Assembly: GCF_001665295.1 (NCBI RefSeq)
Contig: NZ_LZSE01000105.1
Location: 1-64,000 of the forward strand
Direction: 5' to 3'
Origin: Mycobacterium sp. 1554424.7
GTDB lineage: Bacteria > Actinomycetota > Actinomycetes > Mycobacteriales > Mycobacteriaceae
Length of the DNA: 64,000 bases
In this document: one piece after another, positions 1 through 8,579 of the stretch
Layout: every line of letters starts with the position of its first letter
Position numbering within the stretch: the first letter of the stretch is position 1
Translations under genes and position numbers: made by a program
The notes under the pieces: generated by a model
The model's input: the letters and a program-made list of their open reading frames with translations, nothing else
What the model was told of the DNA's origin: nothing
Database searches by the model: none

Positions 1-120
1 GACAGCGGATGCGGGTAACCACTCGGCATCGCAACTCCTTAAATCCATGGATGTTGCGTTGACCGTATGAATCCGCCCCGCAGTTTCGCGCAACAACTCG
101 ACGTTCGGCCTAGAGGCCAG

Positions 121-1125
121 TCACGCGCCGTGACCCGGCGGCACCCGCTCGCCCTCGACCGGCGGCCCGGGAGGCGTTCCGTCCCCGAACGGCCTGCCGC
201 CCAAGGTTTCCCGGCTGTGCGGGGCGAGCCAGCCGGCCAGGTCCGGGCCCTTGGGCACGATGCGGGTCGGATTGATGTCGGCGTGCACGATGTAGTAGTG
301 CTGCTTGATCTGGACGAAGTCGACGGTGTCGCCGAAGCCCGGCGTCTGGAACAGGTCGCGCGCATAGGCCCACAGGACCGGCATTTCGGACAGCTTGGAC
401 CGATTGCACTTGAAGTGCCCGTGGTAGACCGGGTCGAAGCGGGCCAGGGTGGTGAACAGCCGGACGTCGGCCTCGGTGATGGTGTCGCCCACCAGGTATC
501 GCTGGTTGGCCAGGCGATCGCTGACCCAGTCCAACGCGGTGAACAGCCGGTCGTAGGCCGCTTCGTAGGCGTCCTGGGTGCCGGCGAAACCGCAGCGGTA
601 GACGCCGTTGTTGATCTCGGTGTAGATCCGCCGGCTCACCTCGTCGATCTCGGCGCGCAGCGGCTCGGGGTATAGCTGAGGAGCGCCCTCGCGGTGATAG
701 GCCGTCCACTCGGTGGAGAGGTCCAGCGTCATCTGCGCGAAATCGTTGGTGACCACCGCGCCGGTCGGGATGTCCACGATCGCCGGCACCGTGATGCCTT
801 TGGGGTAGTCGGGGAAGCGTTTGAAGTAGGCGTCCTGCAGCCGCGGGATTTTGAGCACCGGGTCGACGCCGCCCGGGTCGAGGTCGAAGGTCCAGCTCCG
901 CTTGTCGTGGGTGGGCCCGCAAAAACCAATGGAGAGAACGTCTTCCAGCCCCAGCAGCCGCCGGACGATGATCGCGCGGTTGGCCCACGGACAAGCGCGC
1001 GCCACGATGAGCCGATACCGGCCGGGCTCTACGGGGTAGCCGTCGCGGCCGTCGGCGGTGATGCGGGTGTTGATGTAGTTGGTGTCGCGGGTGAATTCGC
1101 CCGCCGGGGCGACATAGGAGGCCAT
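121..1125 (-). CDS. Glutathionyl-hydroquinone reductase-like protein (YqjG/ECM4 family, Xi-class GST)
   Basis: 334 aa, ATG start. The N-terminal thioredoxin-like half carries the Cys-Pro-Trp motif at residues 45-47 (context ARACPWANRA) typical of Xi-class transferases, followed by an all-helical C-terminal half ending near LFQTPGF and a proline-rich tail. Family members reduce glutathionyl- or thiol-conjugated hydroquinones by attack of the active-site cysteine; they are cytosolic. Mycobacteria make mycothiol rather than glutathione, so the real thiol partner is probably different (inference). It lies 19 nt downstream of fadE10 on the same strand and may be co-transcribed with it. The family call is firm; the physiological substrate is unknown. 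Confidence 0.85.
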   Translation of the reverse strand: MASYVAPAGEFTRDTNYINTRITADGRDGYPVEPGRYRLIVARACPWANRAIIVRRLLGLEDVLSIGFCGPTHDKRSWTFDLDPGGVDPVLKIPRLQDAYFKRFPDYPKGITVPAIVDIPTGAVVTNDFAQMTLDLSTEWTAYHREGAPQLYPEPLRAEIDEVSRRIYTEINNGVYRCGFAGTQDAYEAAYDRLFTALDWVSDRLANQRYLVGDTITEADVRLFTTLARFDPVYHGHFKCNRSKLSEMPVLWAYARDLFQTPGFGDTVDFVQIKQHYYIVHADINPTRIVPKGPDLAGWLAPHSRETLGGRPFGDGTPPGPPVEGERVPPGHGA

Positions 1126-1144
1126 GGCATCGATTCTGCCGCAG

Positions 1145-3097
1145 TTACCGATTCGCCTCCGTCGGCGTCGACGCCGACAGGAACCGACGAGCGAGGTTGG
1201 TCTCGGTCGACTCCGCCGGTTCCCAATGTGCGATCCACGGTCCGGTGCCCTCGGACTGATCGACGATCCCGTCCTCGAGCCAGGTGTACCGGCCTTCCAG
1301 CACGTCGTGGGTCAGCCGAACGTCGCTGCTGTCGGTGTTGGTCCACAGCGCCTGGAAGAGGGCCTCGACCCGCAGGGTCGCTTGTTGACAGAAGGTGTCG
1401 GCCAGCTCGTAGGCCTGGCGGCCGACGGCCGGGTCCGCCGCCCGCTGACCCTCGGCGCGCACACACGCCGCGGACATCGCGAACAGCTCCGCGCCGATGT
1501 CGACGACGCGCCCGAGGAATCCCTGCCGCTGCTCGAGCTTGGCCTGCCAGCGCGCCATCCCGTAGAAGGTGTTGCGGGCCAGCTTGCGGGTGGAGCGTTC
1601 GACGAACCGCAGGTGCGACGCCAGCTGGCCGAACTCGCTGTAGGCCCGGGGCCGCTGCCCTTCGCCGAATACCAACTGCGGCAACCACTTTGCGTAGAAA
1701 CCGCTCGCTCCGACGGCCGCGGCGGCCTTCTCGCGCAAACCGGTGTCGGGCTTGGCGAGGTCACCCGCCACGCTCAGGTGGGCGTCGACCGCCTCCCGCG
1801 CGATGAGCAGCCGCATGATCTCGCTGGATCCCTCGAAGATGCGGTTGATCCGCAGGTCGCGCACCACCTGCTCGGCCGGCACCGCGCGCTCCCCCCGCGC
1901 GGCCAGCGACTCGGCGGTCTCGTAGCCGCGCCCGCCGCGGATCTGCACGAGTTCGTCGGCGATCAGGCAGGCCATCTCGCTAGACCACAACTTGGCCAGC
2001 GCCGCCTCGATCCGGATGTCGTTGCGGCCTTCGTCGGCCATCTGGGCGGACAGTTCGAGTACGGCGTCAAGCGCGTAAGTGGTGGCCGCGATGAACGAGA
2101 TCTTGCTCGCGACCGCTTCGTGTTTGGCCAGTGGCTTGCCCCATTGCACGCGCTCCCCCGACCACTCGCGGGCGATCTTCAGCGCCCACTTCGACGATCC
2201 CGTCGCGCTCGCTGGAATCGACAGCCGCCCGGCGTTGAGCGTGGTCAGCGCGATCTTCAGGCCGTCGCCTTCCCGGCCGATCAGGTTTTCGGCGGGCACC
2301 CGCACCCGGTGCAGCCGGGTCACGCCGTTCTCGATGCCGCGCAGTCCCATGAACTTGTTGCGCCGCTCCACGGTGATCCCGGGCGAGTCGGCCTCGACGA
2401 CGAAGGCGCTGATTCCGCCGCGGTGCCCCTCGCTCTTGGGCACCCGGGCCATGATCACCAGCAGTTCGGCGACCACGCCGTTGGTGGTCCACAACTTCAC
2501 GCCCTCGAGTTCGTACGCCTTCCCGTCCTCGATCGGCGTCGCCGTCGACGCCAGCCGGGCCGGGTCCGAGCCCACGTCCGGTTCGGTGAGTAGGAACGCC
2601 GATATGGCGCCAGCGGCGCAGCGCGGCAAGAACTTCCGCTTCTGTTCGGGCGTCCCGGCGAGTTTGAGCGGCTCGGGTACCCCGATCGACTGGTGGGCGG
2701 ACAGCAGCGCGCCGAGGCTGGGATGAACCGACGAGATCATCACCAGCGCCCGGTTGTACGCCACTTGCGACATGCCCAGGCCGCCGTATTCGGTGGGTAT
2801 CTTCATGCCGAAGCAGCCCAGTTCGGCCAGGGCCTTCACGTATTCGTCGGGGATCTGCGAGTCGCGCTCGATGACGCTGCCGTCGACGGTGTCGAGGAAG
2901 TCCCGCACCTTGCCGAGGAAGGCGCGAATGCGCGCCTCGTCGGCCTCGGTTGGTTTGGGAAACGGGTGGATGAGCTCTATCGGGAAGTGACCGAGAAAGA
3001 GCCCCTTGGCGAATGACGGTTTGTCCCAACCGCTTTCGCGGGATTCCTCGGCGAGGGCCCTCGCTTGTTCCTCGGTGACCTGCGCTTGCTGTGCCAT
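1145..3097 (-). CDS. fadE10: Acyl-CoA dehydrogenase FadE10
   Basis: 650 aa, the same length as M. tuberculosis FadE10. FAD-dependent alpha,beta-dehydrogenation of acyl-CoA, first step of beta-oxidation. Visible: an N-terminal extension, the substrate/flavin segment LLTEPDVGSD (169-178), QIRGGRGYE (385-393) and the catalytic-base motif IFEGSSEI with Glu422 as predicted base. The C-terminal extension after about residue 440 makes it resemble VLCAD/ACAD9-type enzymes rather than the 380-aa MCAD type. ATG start follows a GAGGAGG-like ribosome site. Upstream on the same strand is cspB. Its position beside cspB and the moa/rpf block matches the M. tuberculosis order. Confidence 0.93.
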   Translation of the reverse strand: MAQQAQVTEEQARALAEESRESGWDKPSFAKGLFLGHFPIELIHPFPKPTEADEARIRAFLGKVRDFLDTVDGSVIERDSQIPDEYVKALAELGCFGMKIPTEYGGLGMSQVAYNRALVMISSVHPSLGALLSAHQSIGVPEPLKLAGTPEQKRKFLPRCAAGAISAFLLTEPDVGSDPARLASTATPIEDGKAYELEGVKLWTTNGVVAELLVIMARVPKSEGHRGGISAFVVEADSPGITVERRNKFMGLRGIENGVTRLHRVRVPAENLIGREGDGLKIALTTLNAGRLSIPASATGSSKWALKIAREWSGERVQWGKPLAKHEAVASKISFIAATTYALDAVLELSAQMADEGRNDIRIEAALAKLWSSEMACLIADELVQIRGGRGYETAESLAARGERAVPAEQVVRDLRINRIFEGSSEIMRLLIAREAVDAHLSVAGDLAKPDTGLREKAAAAVGASGFYAKWLPQLVFGEGQRPRAYSEFGQLASHLRFVERSTRKLARNTFYGMARWQAKLEQRQGFLGRVVDIGAELFAMSAACVRAEGQRAADPAVGRQAYELADTFCQQATLRVEALFQALWTNTDSSDVRLTHDVLEGRYTWLEDGIVDQSEGTGPWIAHWEPAESTETNLARRFLSASTPTEANR

Positions 3098-3230
3098 CGC
3101 CGCCTCCTCGCTAACGACTCACATCGAGGTCTAAGTACCCGCCTGCGGGCGGAACAATTGACCTACGAATGTCGAAGTTACCACCGAGTAGCTTCGCAGC
3201 ACACCGGTTAGTTGCGAGTCGTCGGCCCAG

Positions 3231-3641
3231 TTAGGAGTCGAGCTCCCGGGCGACCGCCTTGACCACCTCGGAGACGCGGCGGGCGGTCTTGCGGTCGGGG
3301 TATCGCCCCTTGCGCAGCTCCGGCTGCACGGCGCCTTCCAGCAGGGTGATCATGTCCTCGACCATCCCGTGCAGCTCGTCGGGGCTGTGCTTGTGCTCGA
3401 CGGGTGTCGCCTCGCGGCGCGTCTTGGCGAGGCTGGGCGGGGGATCGATCAGCTTGAGGCTCAACGCTTGCGGACCGCGCCGGCCGGAGGCCACGCCGAA
3501 CTCCACCCGCTGCCCCGACTTGAGTCCCTCCACCCCTTCGGGCAACGCCGACGAGCGGACGTACACGTCCTCCCCGTCCTCCTGTGACAGGAAGCCGAAT
3601 CCCTTTTCGGTGTCGTACCACTTAACCTTGCCGGTCGGCAC
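3231..3641 (-). CDS. cspB: Cold shock protein B (CspB), CSD with C-terminal extension
   Basis: 136 aa from the GTG at 3641. The cold-shock domain fills residues 1-70 with RNP1 KGFGFL (13-18) and RNP2 VYVRS (26-30), a single-strand nucleic-acid binder. About 65 extra residues follow, rich in Lys, Arg and Glu, as in the mycobacterial CspB type rather than the 67-aa CspA. An in-frame GTG three codons upstream (3650) would give 139 aa; 3641 is preferred because the protein then begins MPTGKVKW like the known orthologue and AGGTGAG lies a few bases upstream. Divergent from the YccF gene. Confidence 0.9.
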   Translation of the reverse strand: MPTGKVKWYDTEKGFGFLSQEDGEDVYVRSSALPEGVEGLKSGQRVEFGVASGRRGPQALSLKLIDPPPSLAKTRREATPVEHKHSPDELHGMVEDMITLLEGAVQPELRKGRYPDRKTARRVSEVVKAVARELDS

Positions 3642-3725
3642 TGGTCTCACCTGCTTGTCTGACGGATTACTAGGATGGACGACGCAAGAAGCGTCCCGCC
3701 TGCGCAGGACGCATGTTGGATTCTG

Positions 3726-3731
3726 ATCCTA
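3726..3731 (-). promoter_or_regulatory. cspB: Possible -10 element for cspB
   Basis: Read on the minus strand the sequence is TAGGAT, a good SigA-type -10 hexamer, about 85 nt upstream of the chosen cspB start and inside the divergent cspB/yccF interval. A matching -35 is not obvious, as is common for mycobacterial promoters. The implied long 5' leader would fit a cold-shock mRNA, but this is a single-motif prediction. Confidence 0.3.
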
Positions 3732-3802
3732 CTCGGCCGCGCCCCCGGCGAGCACCCCCGTCGCCCGTGACTCGGTAGTCTGGCGGTACCGCTGGAGGAG
3801 AT

Positions 3803-4207
3803 ATGCGCCTGATCCTGAACGTCATCTGGCTCGTGTTCGGCGGCCTGTGGATGGCCGCCGGATATCTGCTGGCGGCGCTGGTGAGTTTTCTGCTCATCGT
3901 CACCATCCCCTTCGGCTTCGCGTCGCTGCGCATCGCGTCGTACGCCCTGTGGCCGTTCGGCCGCACGATCGTCGACAAGCCGACCGCCGGCACCGGCGCC
4001 CTGATCGGAAATGTCGTCTGGGTCCTGCTGTTTGGGGTGTGGCTGGCGATCGGCCATCTGGTGAGCGCACTGGCCATGGCGGTCACGATCGTCGGGATAC
4101 CGCTGGCGGTGGCCAACCTCAAGTTGATCCCGGTGTCGTTGATGCCGCTGGGTAAGGAAATCGTTCCCGTCAGCTCCCCCACCCGATTCGCAACGGTGCC
4201 CGCATGA
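3803..4207 (+). CDS. YccF-domain (DUF307) inner-membrane protein, Rv0870c-like
   Basis: 134 aa, ATG preceded by a strong GGAGGAGAT ribosome site. Two internally similar halves are visible: each has a hydrophobic helix followed by a T-I-x-G-I/F-P-type loop and an amphipathic segment ending in PFGRTIV (51-57) or PLGKEIV (115-121), the signature of the duplicated YccF domain. Function is unknown. The stop overlaps the moaA2 start by 4 nt (ATGA), so the two are translationally coupled, a linkage conserved in M. tuberculosis. Confidence 0.85.
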   Translation: MRLILNVIWLVFGGLWMAAGYLLAALVSFLLIVTIPFGFASLRIASYALWPFGRTIVDKPTAGTGALIGNVVWVLLFGVWLAIGHLVSALAMAVTIVGIPLAVANLKLIPVSLMPLGKEIVPVSSPTRFATVPA

Positions 4208-5283
4208 CGCTGACCGCCCTGGGCTTACCGTCGGTGCCAAGCCGCACCGGCGATCCCGTCGCTCGCGAGGTTCCGGGCAGCGGCCCGTTGCTGGACACCT
4301 ACGGACGCGCCGCCACCGATCTGCGGGTGTCGCTGACCGATCGGTGCAATCTGCGGTGCACCTACTGCATGCCGGCCGAGGGCTTGGACTGGCTGCCCGG
4401 GGAGCAATTGCTGAGCCCCGACGAGCTGGCCAGGCTGATGCATATCGCCGTCACCCGGCTCGGCATCACCAGCGTCCGGTTCACCGGTGGTGAGCCCTTG
4501 CTCGCCCGCCATCTGGAACAGGTCGTCGCGGCGGCGGCCGGGCTGCGACCGCGCCCCGAGATCTCGCTGACCACCAACGGTGTGGGGCTGGCGCGGCGGG
4601 CCGCCGCGCTCGCCGCGGCCGGCCTGGATCGGGTCAACGTGTCGATGGACAGCGTCGACCCGGACCACTTCGCCGCCATCACCCGCCGCGACCGGCTCGC
4701 CGCCGTGCTGGACGGCCTCGCGGCCGCCAAGGAGGCGGGACTGACACCGGTCAAGGTCAACGCCGTGCTCGATCCCGCGACCGGTCGTGAGGACGTCGTC
4801 GGCCTGCTGCGGTTCTGCCTCGAGCATGGCTATCAATTGCGGGTCATCGAGCAGATGCCGCTGGACGCCGGGCATCGGTGGCGCCGAGGCGCCGCGCTGA
4901 CCGCGGACGACGTGCTGGCGGTGCTGAGCCCGCACTTCCGGCTGCACCCGGACCCGGCGCCGCGCGGTTCGGCCCCCGCCGAGCTGTGGCTGGTCGACAC
5001 GGGCCCGAACACGCCGAGCGCGAAGTTCGGTGTCATCGCGTCGGTGTCGCACGCGTTCTGCTCGACCTGCGACCGCACCCGGCTGACGGCCGACGGCCAG
5101 ATCCGCAGTTGCCTGTTCTCGACCGAGGAGACCGACCTTCGCGGGCTGCTGCGCGGCGGGGCCGGCGACGACGCCATCGAGGCGGCGTGGCGCGCCGCGA
5201 TGTGGAGCAAGCCCGCCGGCCATGGCATCAACGATCCCGACTTCGTTCAGCCCGCCCGCCCGATGAGCGCGATCGGTGGCTAG
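4204..5283 (+). CDS. moaA2: GTP 3',8-cyclase MoaA2 (molybdopterin biosynthesis, radical SAM)
   Basis: 359 aa. Catalyses the first step of molybdenum cofactor synthesis, rearrangement of GTP to 3',8-cyclo-7,8-dihydro-GTP. Radical-SAM cluster Cys48, Cys52, Cys55 in CNLRCTYC; SAM-binding GGEP at 95-98; second, GTP-binding cluster Cys286, Cys289, Cys303; and the C-terminal Gly-Gly (358-359) that MoaA enzymes need to act. All key residues are present. Start overlaps yccF by 4 nt; moaD2 begins 5 nt after the stop. Works with MoaC2, encoded further along. Confidence 0.95.
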   Translation: MTLTALGLPSVPSRTGDPVAREVPGSGPLLDTYGRAATDLRVSLTDRCNLRCTYCMPAEGLDWLPGEQLLSPDELARLMHIAVTRLGITSVRFTGGEPLLARHLEQVVAAAAGLRPRPEISLTTNGVGLARRAAALAAAGLDRVNVSMDSVDPDHFAAITRRDRLAAVLDGLAAAKEAGLTPVKVNAVLDPATGREDVVGLLRFCLEHGYQLRVIEQMPLDAGHRWRRGAALTADDVLAVLSPHFRLHPDPAPRGSAPAELWLVDTGPNTPSAKFGVIASVSHAFCSTCDRTRLTADGQIRSCLFSTEETDLRGLLRGGAGDDAIEAAWRAAMWSKPAGHGINDPDFVQPARPMSAIGG

Positions 5284-5287
5284 CCCC

Positions 5288-5566
5288 ATGGGTCAGGCCC
5301 CGGCCGACGCGCAGGGAATGCAGGTGACGGTGCGCTACTTCGCCGCCGCGCGCGCCGCGGCGGGCGCCGAATCGGAGACCGTGGTGGTGTGTCCGGGCAC
5401 CACGGTGGCCGACTTGGTCGAGCGCCTCGGCATCCGGGGTTCTCGCCTCGCCACCGTGCTGAGCCGATGCTCATACCTGCGCGACGGCATCGCCGTCCGC
5501 GACGAAACCACTCCGTTACAGAGCGGTGACACGATCGACGTTCTGCCGCCCTTCGCCGGCGGCTAA
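5288..5566 (+). CDS. moaD2: Molybdopterin synthase small subunit MoaD2
   Basis: 92 aa ubiquitin-fold sulfur carrier ending in Gly-Gly, the residues adenylated and thiocarboxylated for sulfur transfer to cPMP together with MoaE2. An in-frame GTG at 5276 inside the moaA2 stop region could add four residues; ATG 5288 is chosen because it gives exactly the 92 residues of the M. tuberculosis protein. Third gene of the yccF-moaA2-moaD2 unit. The next gene, rpfA, has its own promoter region beginning 4 nt after the stop. Confidence 0.92.
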   Translation: MGQAPADAQGMQVTVRYFAAARAAAGAESETVVVCPGTTVADLVERLGIRGSRLATVLSRCSYLRDGIAVRDETTPLQSGDTIDVLPPFAGG

Positions 5567-5569
5567 AAC

Positions 5570-5585
5570 TGTGAGATAACTCACG
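5570..5585. promoter_or_regulatory. CRP (cAMP receptor protein) binding site upstream of rpfA
   Basis: The 16-mer is TGTGA-N6-TCACG, matching the CRP consensus TGTGA-N6-TCACA at nine of ten defined positions; the core GTGAG-ATAA-CTCAC is a perfect inverted repeat. In M. tuberculosis the CRP homologue Rv3676 is known to act at the rpfA promoter, so the site is in the expected place. Seen in sequence; binding in this organism is inferred. Confidence 0.75.
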
Positions 5586-5779
5586 TAACGGAACGATAAC
5601 GGCTAAATCACGCTCCGATCTCGGGCGTATTGACCAGCGGAAATCCCTAGCGTTCCTGGGCTTTTCGCAGATGGCCGTGAGGGAAACGCCGGGTTTCGCA
5701 AGACGTGACGAGACGAACAGAACGCGCTAGCGTCTCCGACGGTTCGTCGATCTACCGAACGGCGTTCCTCCCTTCCTAT

Positions 5780-6796
<1,017 letters not shown>

Positions 6797-6865
6797 CACC
6801 GTTACTTCAGACGCCCGGCGCCCTCCCGCGAACCTGCCGACTGCGGGAGGGCGCCGGGTCCGTCT

Positions 6866-7291
6866 CTAGGCCGAGCCCACCCATTCTTCGGTCCCGTCGT
6901 CGAAGAACTGGTGCTTCCACACCGGTAGCCGCGCCTTGATGGTGTCCACCAGCTGGGCGCAGGTGTCGAAGGCCGCCTGTCGATGGTCCGCGGCAACCGC
7001 GGCCACCAGTGCCGCCTCCCCGATGCGCAGCACGCCGATGCGGTGGCTGGCCGCGATCGCGCGCACCCCGCTCGACCCCTCGGCGACCTCGCCGACGACC
7101 TGGGCCAGGACCTGCTCGGCCGACGGGTGCGCGGAGTACTCCAACCGCACCACCCGGCGGCCCCCGTCGTGGTCGCGAATCATGCCGACAAACCCGACGA
7201 CTGCCCCGGCCGACTGATGGCCGACCAGCTCTTCGTGCTCCGCCAGAACGATCGGCTCTTCGGTCATGGCGGCGCGCAGAACGCGCGTCAT
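6866..7291 (-). CDS. moaE2: Molybdopterin synthase catalytic subunit MoaE2
   Basis: 141 aa, identical in length to M. tuberculosis MoaE2. Large subunit that converts cPMP to molybdopterin using sulfur from MoaD2. Recognisable blocks are AGAVVGFVG near residue 28, [12 protein letters not shown] near 80 and the C-terminal [17 protein letters not shown]. The frame stays open 44 codons upstream, but the ATG at 7291 overlaps the mog stop by 4 nt and gives the family length. Last gene of the minus-strand operon Rv0863-like, moaC2, mog, moaE2. Confidence 0.93.
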   Translation of the reverse strand: MTRVLRAAMTEEPIVLAEHEELVGHQSAGAVVGFVGMIRDHDGGRRVVRLEYSAHPSAEQVLAQVVGEVAEGSSGVRAIAASHRIGVLRIGEAALVAAVAADHRQAAFDTCAQLVDTIKARLPVWKHQFFDDGTEEWVGSA

Positions 7292-7770
7292 CCCTGGTGG
7301 TCCCCGCCGGCGATCTGGTCGAGCGCGTGATCGAGCACGTCGGCGAGCACCCCGAGCCCATCGCGCACCCCGCCGGGTGATCCTGGCAGATTCACGATCA
7401 GCGTGCGGCCCGCCACGCCGCACACGCCGCGCGACAGCACCGACGTCGGCACCTTGGGCAGCCCGGCGTGGCGGATGGCGTCGGCGAGCCCGGGGATCAT
7501 GTAGTCCAGCACCGCCACCGTCTGGTCCGGCGTGCCGTCGCTGGGCGAGATGCCGGTGCCGCCGGAGGTGAGGATGAGGTCGACGTCGGCGTCGAGCGCC
7601 CCACGCAGCGCCTCGCCGACCGGAGCCCCGTCGGCCACCACCTCGGGCTGCACGGGCGAAAACCCATGCTGCTCAAGCCATTCCGCGATGATCGGCCCGC
7701 ACCGGTCGTCGTACACGCCGGACGACGCTCGGGTCGACGCGATGATTATTCGTGCGGAACGCGCGCCCAT
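7288..7770 (-). CDS. mog: Molybdopterin adenylyltransferase Mog
   Basis: 160 aa. Adenylates molybdopterin before molybdate insertion. The MoCF-biosynthesis fold is shown by [16 protein letters not shown] (SGGTG at 69-73) and NLPGSPGG near the C-terminus. A TTG at 7782 would add four residues; ATG 7770 is preferred because it gives the length of the M. tuberculosis protein, has GGGAG just upstream and overlaps the moaC2 stop (TGATG). Coupled by 4-nt overlap to moaE2. Confidence 0.92.
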   Translation of the reverse strand: MGARSARIIIASTRASSGVYDDRCGPIIAEWLEQHGFSPVQPEVVADGAPVGEALRGALDADVDLILTSGGTGISPSDGTPDQTVAVLDYMIPGLADAIRHAGLPKVPTSVLSRGVCGVAGRTLIVNLPGSPGGVRDGLGVLADVLDHALDQIAGGDHQG

Positions 7771-8270
7771 CACCGCTCCCAATTTCCGGTTTTGCCGCCC
7801 TGCTTGCGAAGCACCCGGATGTCGTCGAGGCGAGCGGCCGGGTCGACGGCTTTGATCATGTCGTACAGCGTGAGGCCCGCCACGCTGACGGCGGTCAGGG
7901 CCTCCATCTCCACGCCCGTTCGGTCGGTGCTGCGCACCGTCGCGGTGATCTCGATGTCGGCATCGCCGACGGTGAAATCGACCTCGACCCCGGTGAGCGC
8001 GAGCTGATGGCAGAGCGGGATCAGGTCGCTGGTGCGCTTGGCCGCCAGGATGCCCGCCACCCGGGCGGTGGCCAAGGCGTCGCCCTTGGGCAGGCCACCC
8101 GTCGAGATGAGCGCCACCACCTCCGGCGAGGTGCGCAGGGCACCCGCCGCGACGGCGGTGCGCCGAGTCGCGCCCTTTTCCGTGACGTCGACCATGTGCG
8201 CCGCGCCGCGCTCGTCCAGATGCGAGAGCGTGCCTGCCGAGGCCTTGGCGGCCTCCGGGGCCCTAGCCAT
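7770..8270 (-). CDS. moaC2: Cyclic pyranopterin monophosphate synthase MoaC2
   Basis: 166 aa. Converts the MoaA product to cPMP. Characteristic segments: MVDVTEK (26-32), [18 protein letters not shown] with Lys62, and [13 protein letters not shown] (78-90). The stop overlaps the mog ATG by one base, and the upstream small gene ends 3 nt before its start, so this is a tight operon. Together with moaA2, moaD2, moaE2 and mog the window encodes the pathway from GTP to adenylated molybdopterin. Confidence 0.94.
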   Translation of the reverse strand: MARAPEAAKASAGTLSHLDERGAAHMVDVTEKGATRRTAVAAGALRTSPEVVALISTGGLPKGDALATARVAGILAAKRTSDLIPLCHQLALTGVEVDFTVGDADIEITATVRSTDRTGVEMEALTAVSVAGLTLYDMIKAVDPAARLDDIRVLRKQGGKTGNWER

Positions 8271-8273
8271 CGG

Positions 8274-8483
8274 TTATCGGTTGACGACCGTAACCGGGTG
8301 AACGTAGGGCAGGTCGGTCGCGGGCAACGGGAAGACCAGCTCACCGAAGGGTGACAACGCACCCGTGCGATCGGCCACCAATTCGCTCACGGCATGGTCG
8401 TCAGGGTCGGTCGTCGGCCAGCCGTTGTCGACGTAGTTGGTCTTGCGCGCCTTGCCTTCAGCAGTGTCAGCCACGGGGTCCAT
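8274..8483 (-). CDS. Small conserved hypothetical protein, Rv0863-like
   Basis: 69 aa, start ATG, product beginning [20 protein letters not shown]. It corresponds in place and sequence to the small mycobacterial gene Rv0863 that always heads the moaC2-mog-moaE2 operon; the conserved block is [22 protein letters not shown]. No known domain, no signal peptide or membrane segment; acidic and polar overall. Function unknown. Separated by 3 nt from moaC2 and divergent from the helicase-associated gene, so it probably carries the operon promoter in the 96 nt upstream. Confidence 0.75.
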   Translation of the reverse strand: MDPVADTAEGKARKTNYVDNGWPTTDPDDHAVSELVADRTGALSPFGELVFPLPATDLPYVHPVTVVNR

Positions 8484-8579
8484 TCTGACAGGTCGCGCCC
8501 CCGCCTGTAGCGCAAGGCCATGCTGACCGTGGGCTTTGCGTACGAGCCGGTAGGCGCGACTGCTTTACGCTGGTCAGCA

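Noticed and set aside
1-120. Possible gene fragment at the left edge
   Set aside because: Only short frames with no recognisable product; no claim made.
1124-2593. 489-codon open frame opposite fadE10
   Set aside because: Antisense shadow in high-GC DNA; fadE10 is intact and full length.
3138-3149. Small CCCGC-CT-GCGGG dyad between cspB and fadE10
   Set aside because: Two-base loop and no U-tract; too short to call a terminator.
4225-5289. 354-codon open frame opposite moaA2
   Set aside because: moaA2 is complete with all cysteines; the opposite frame has no recognisable protein and no ribosome site.
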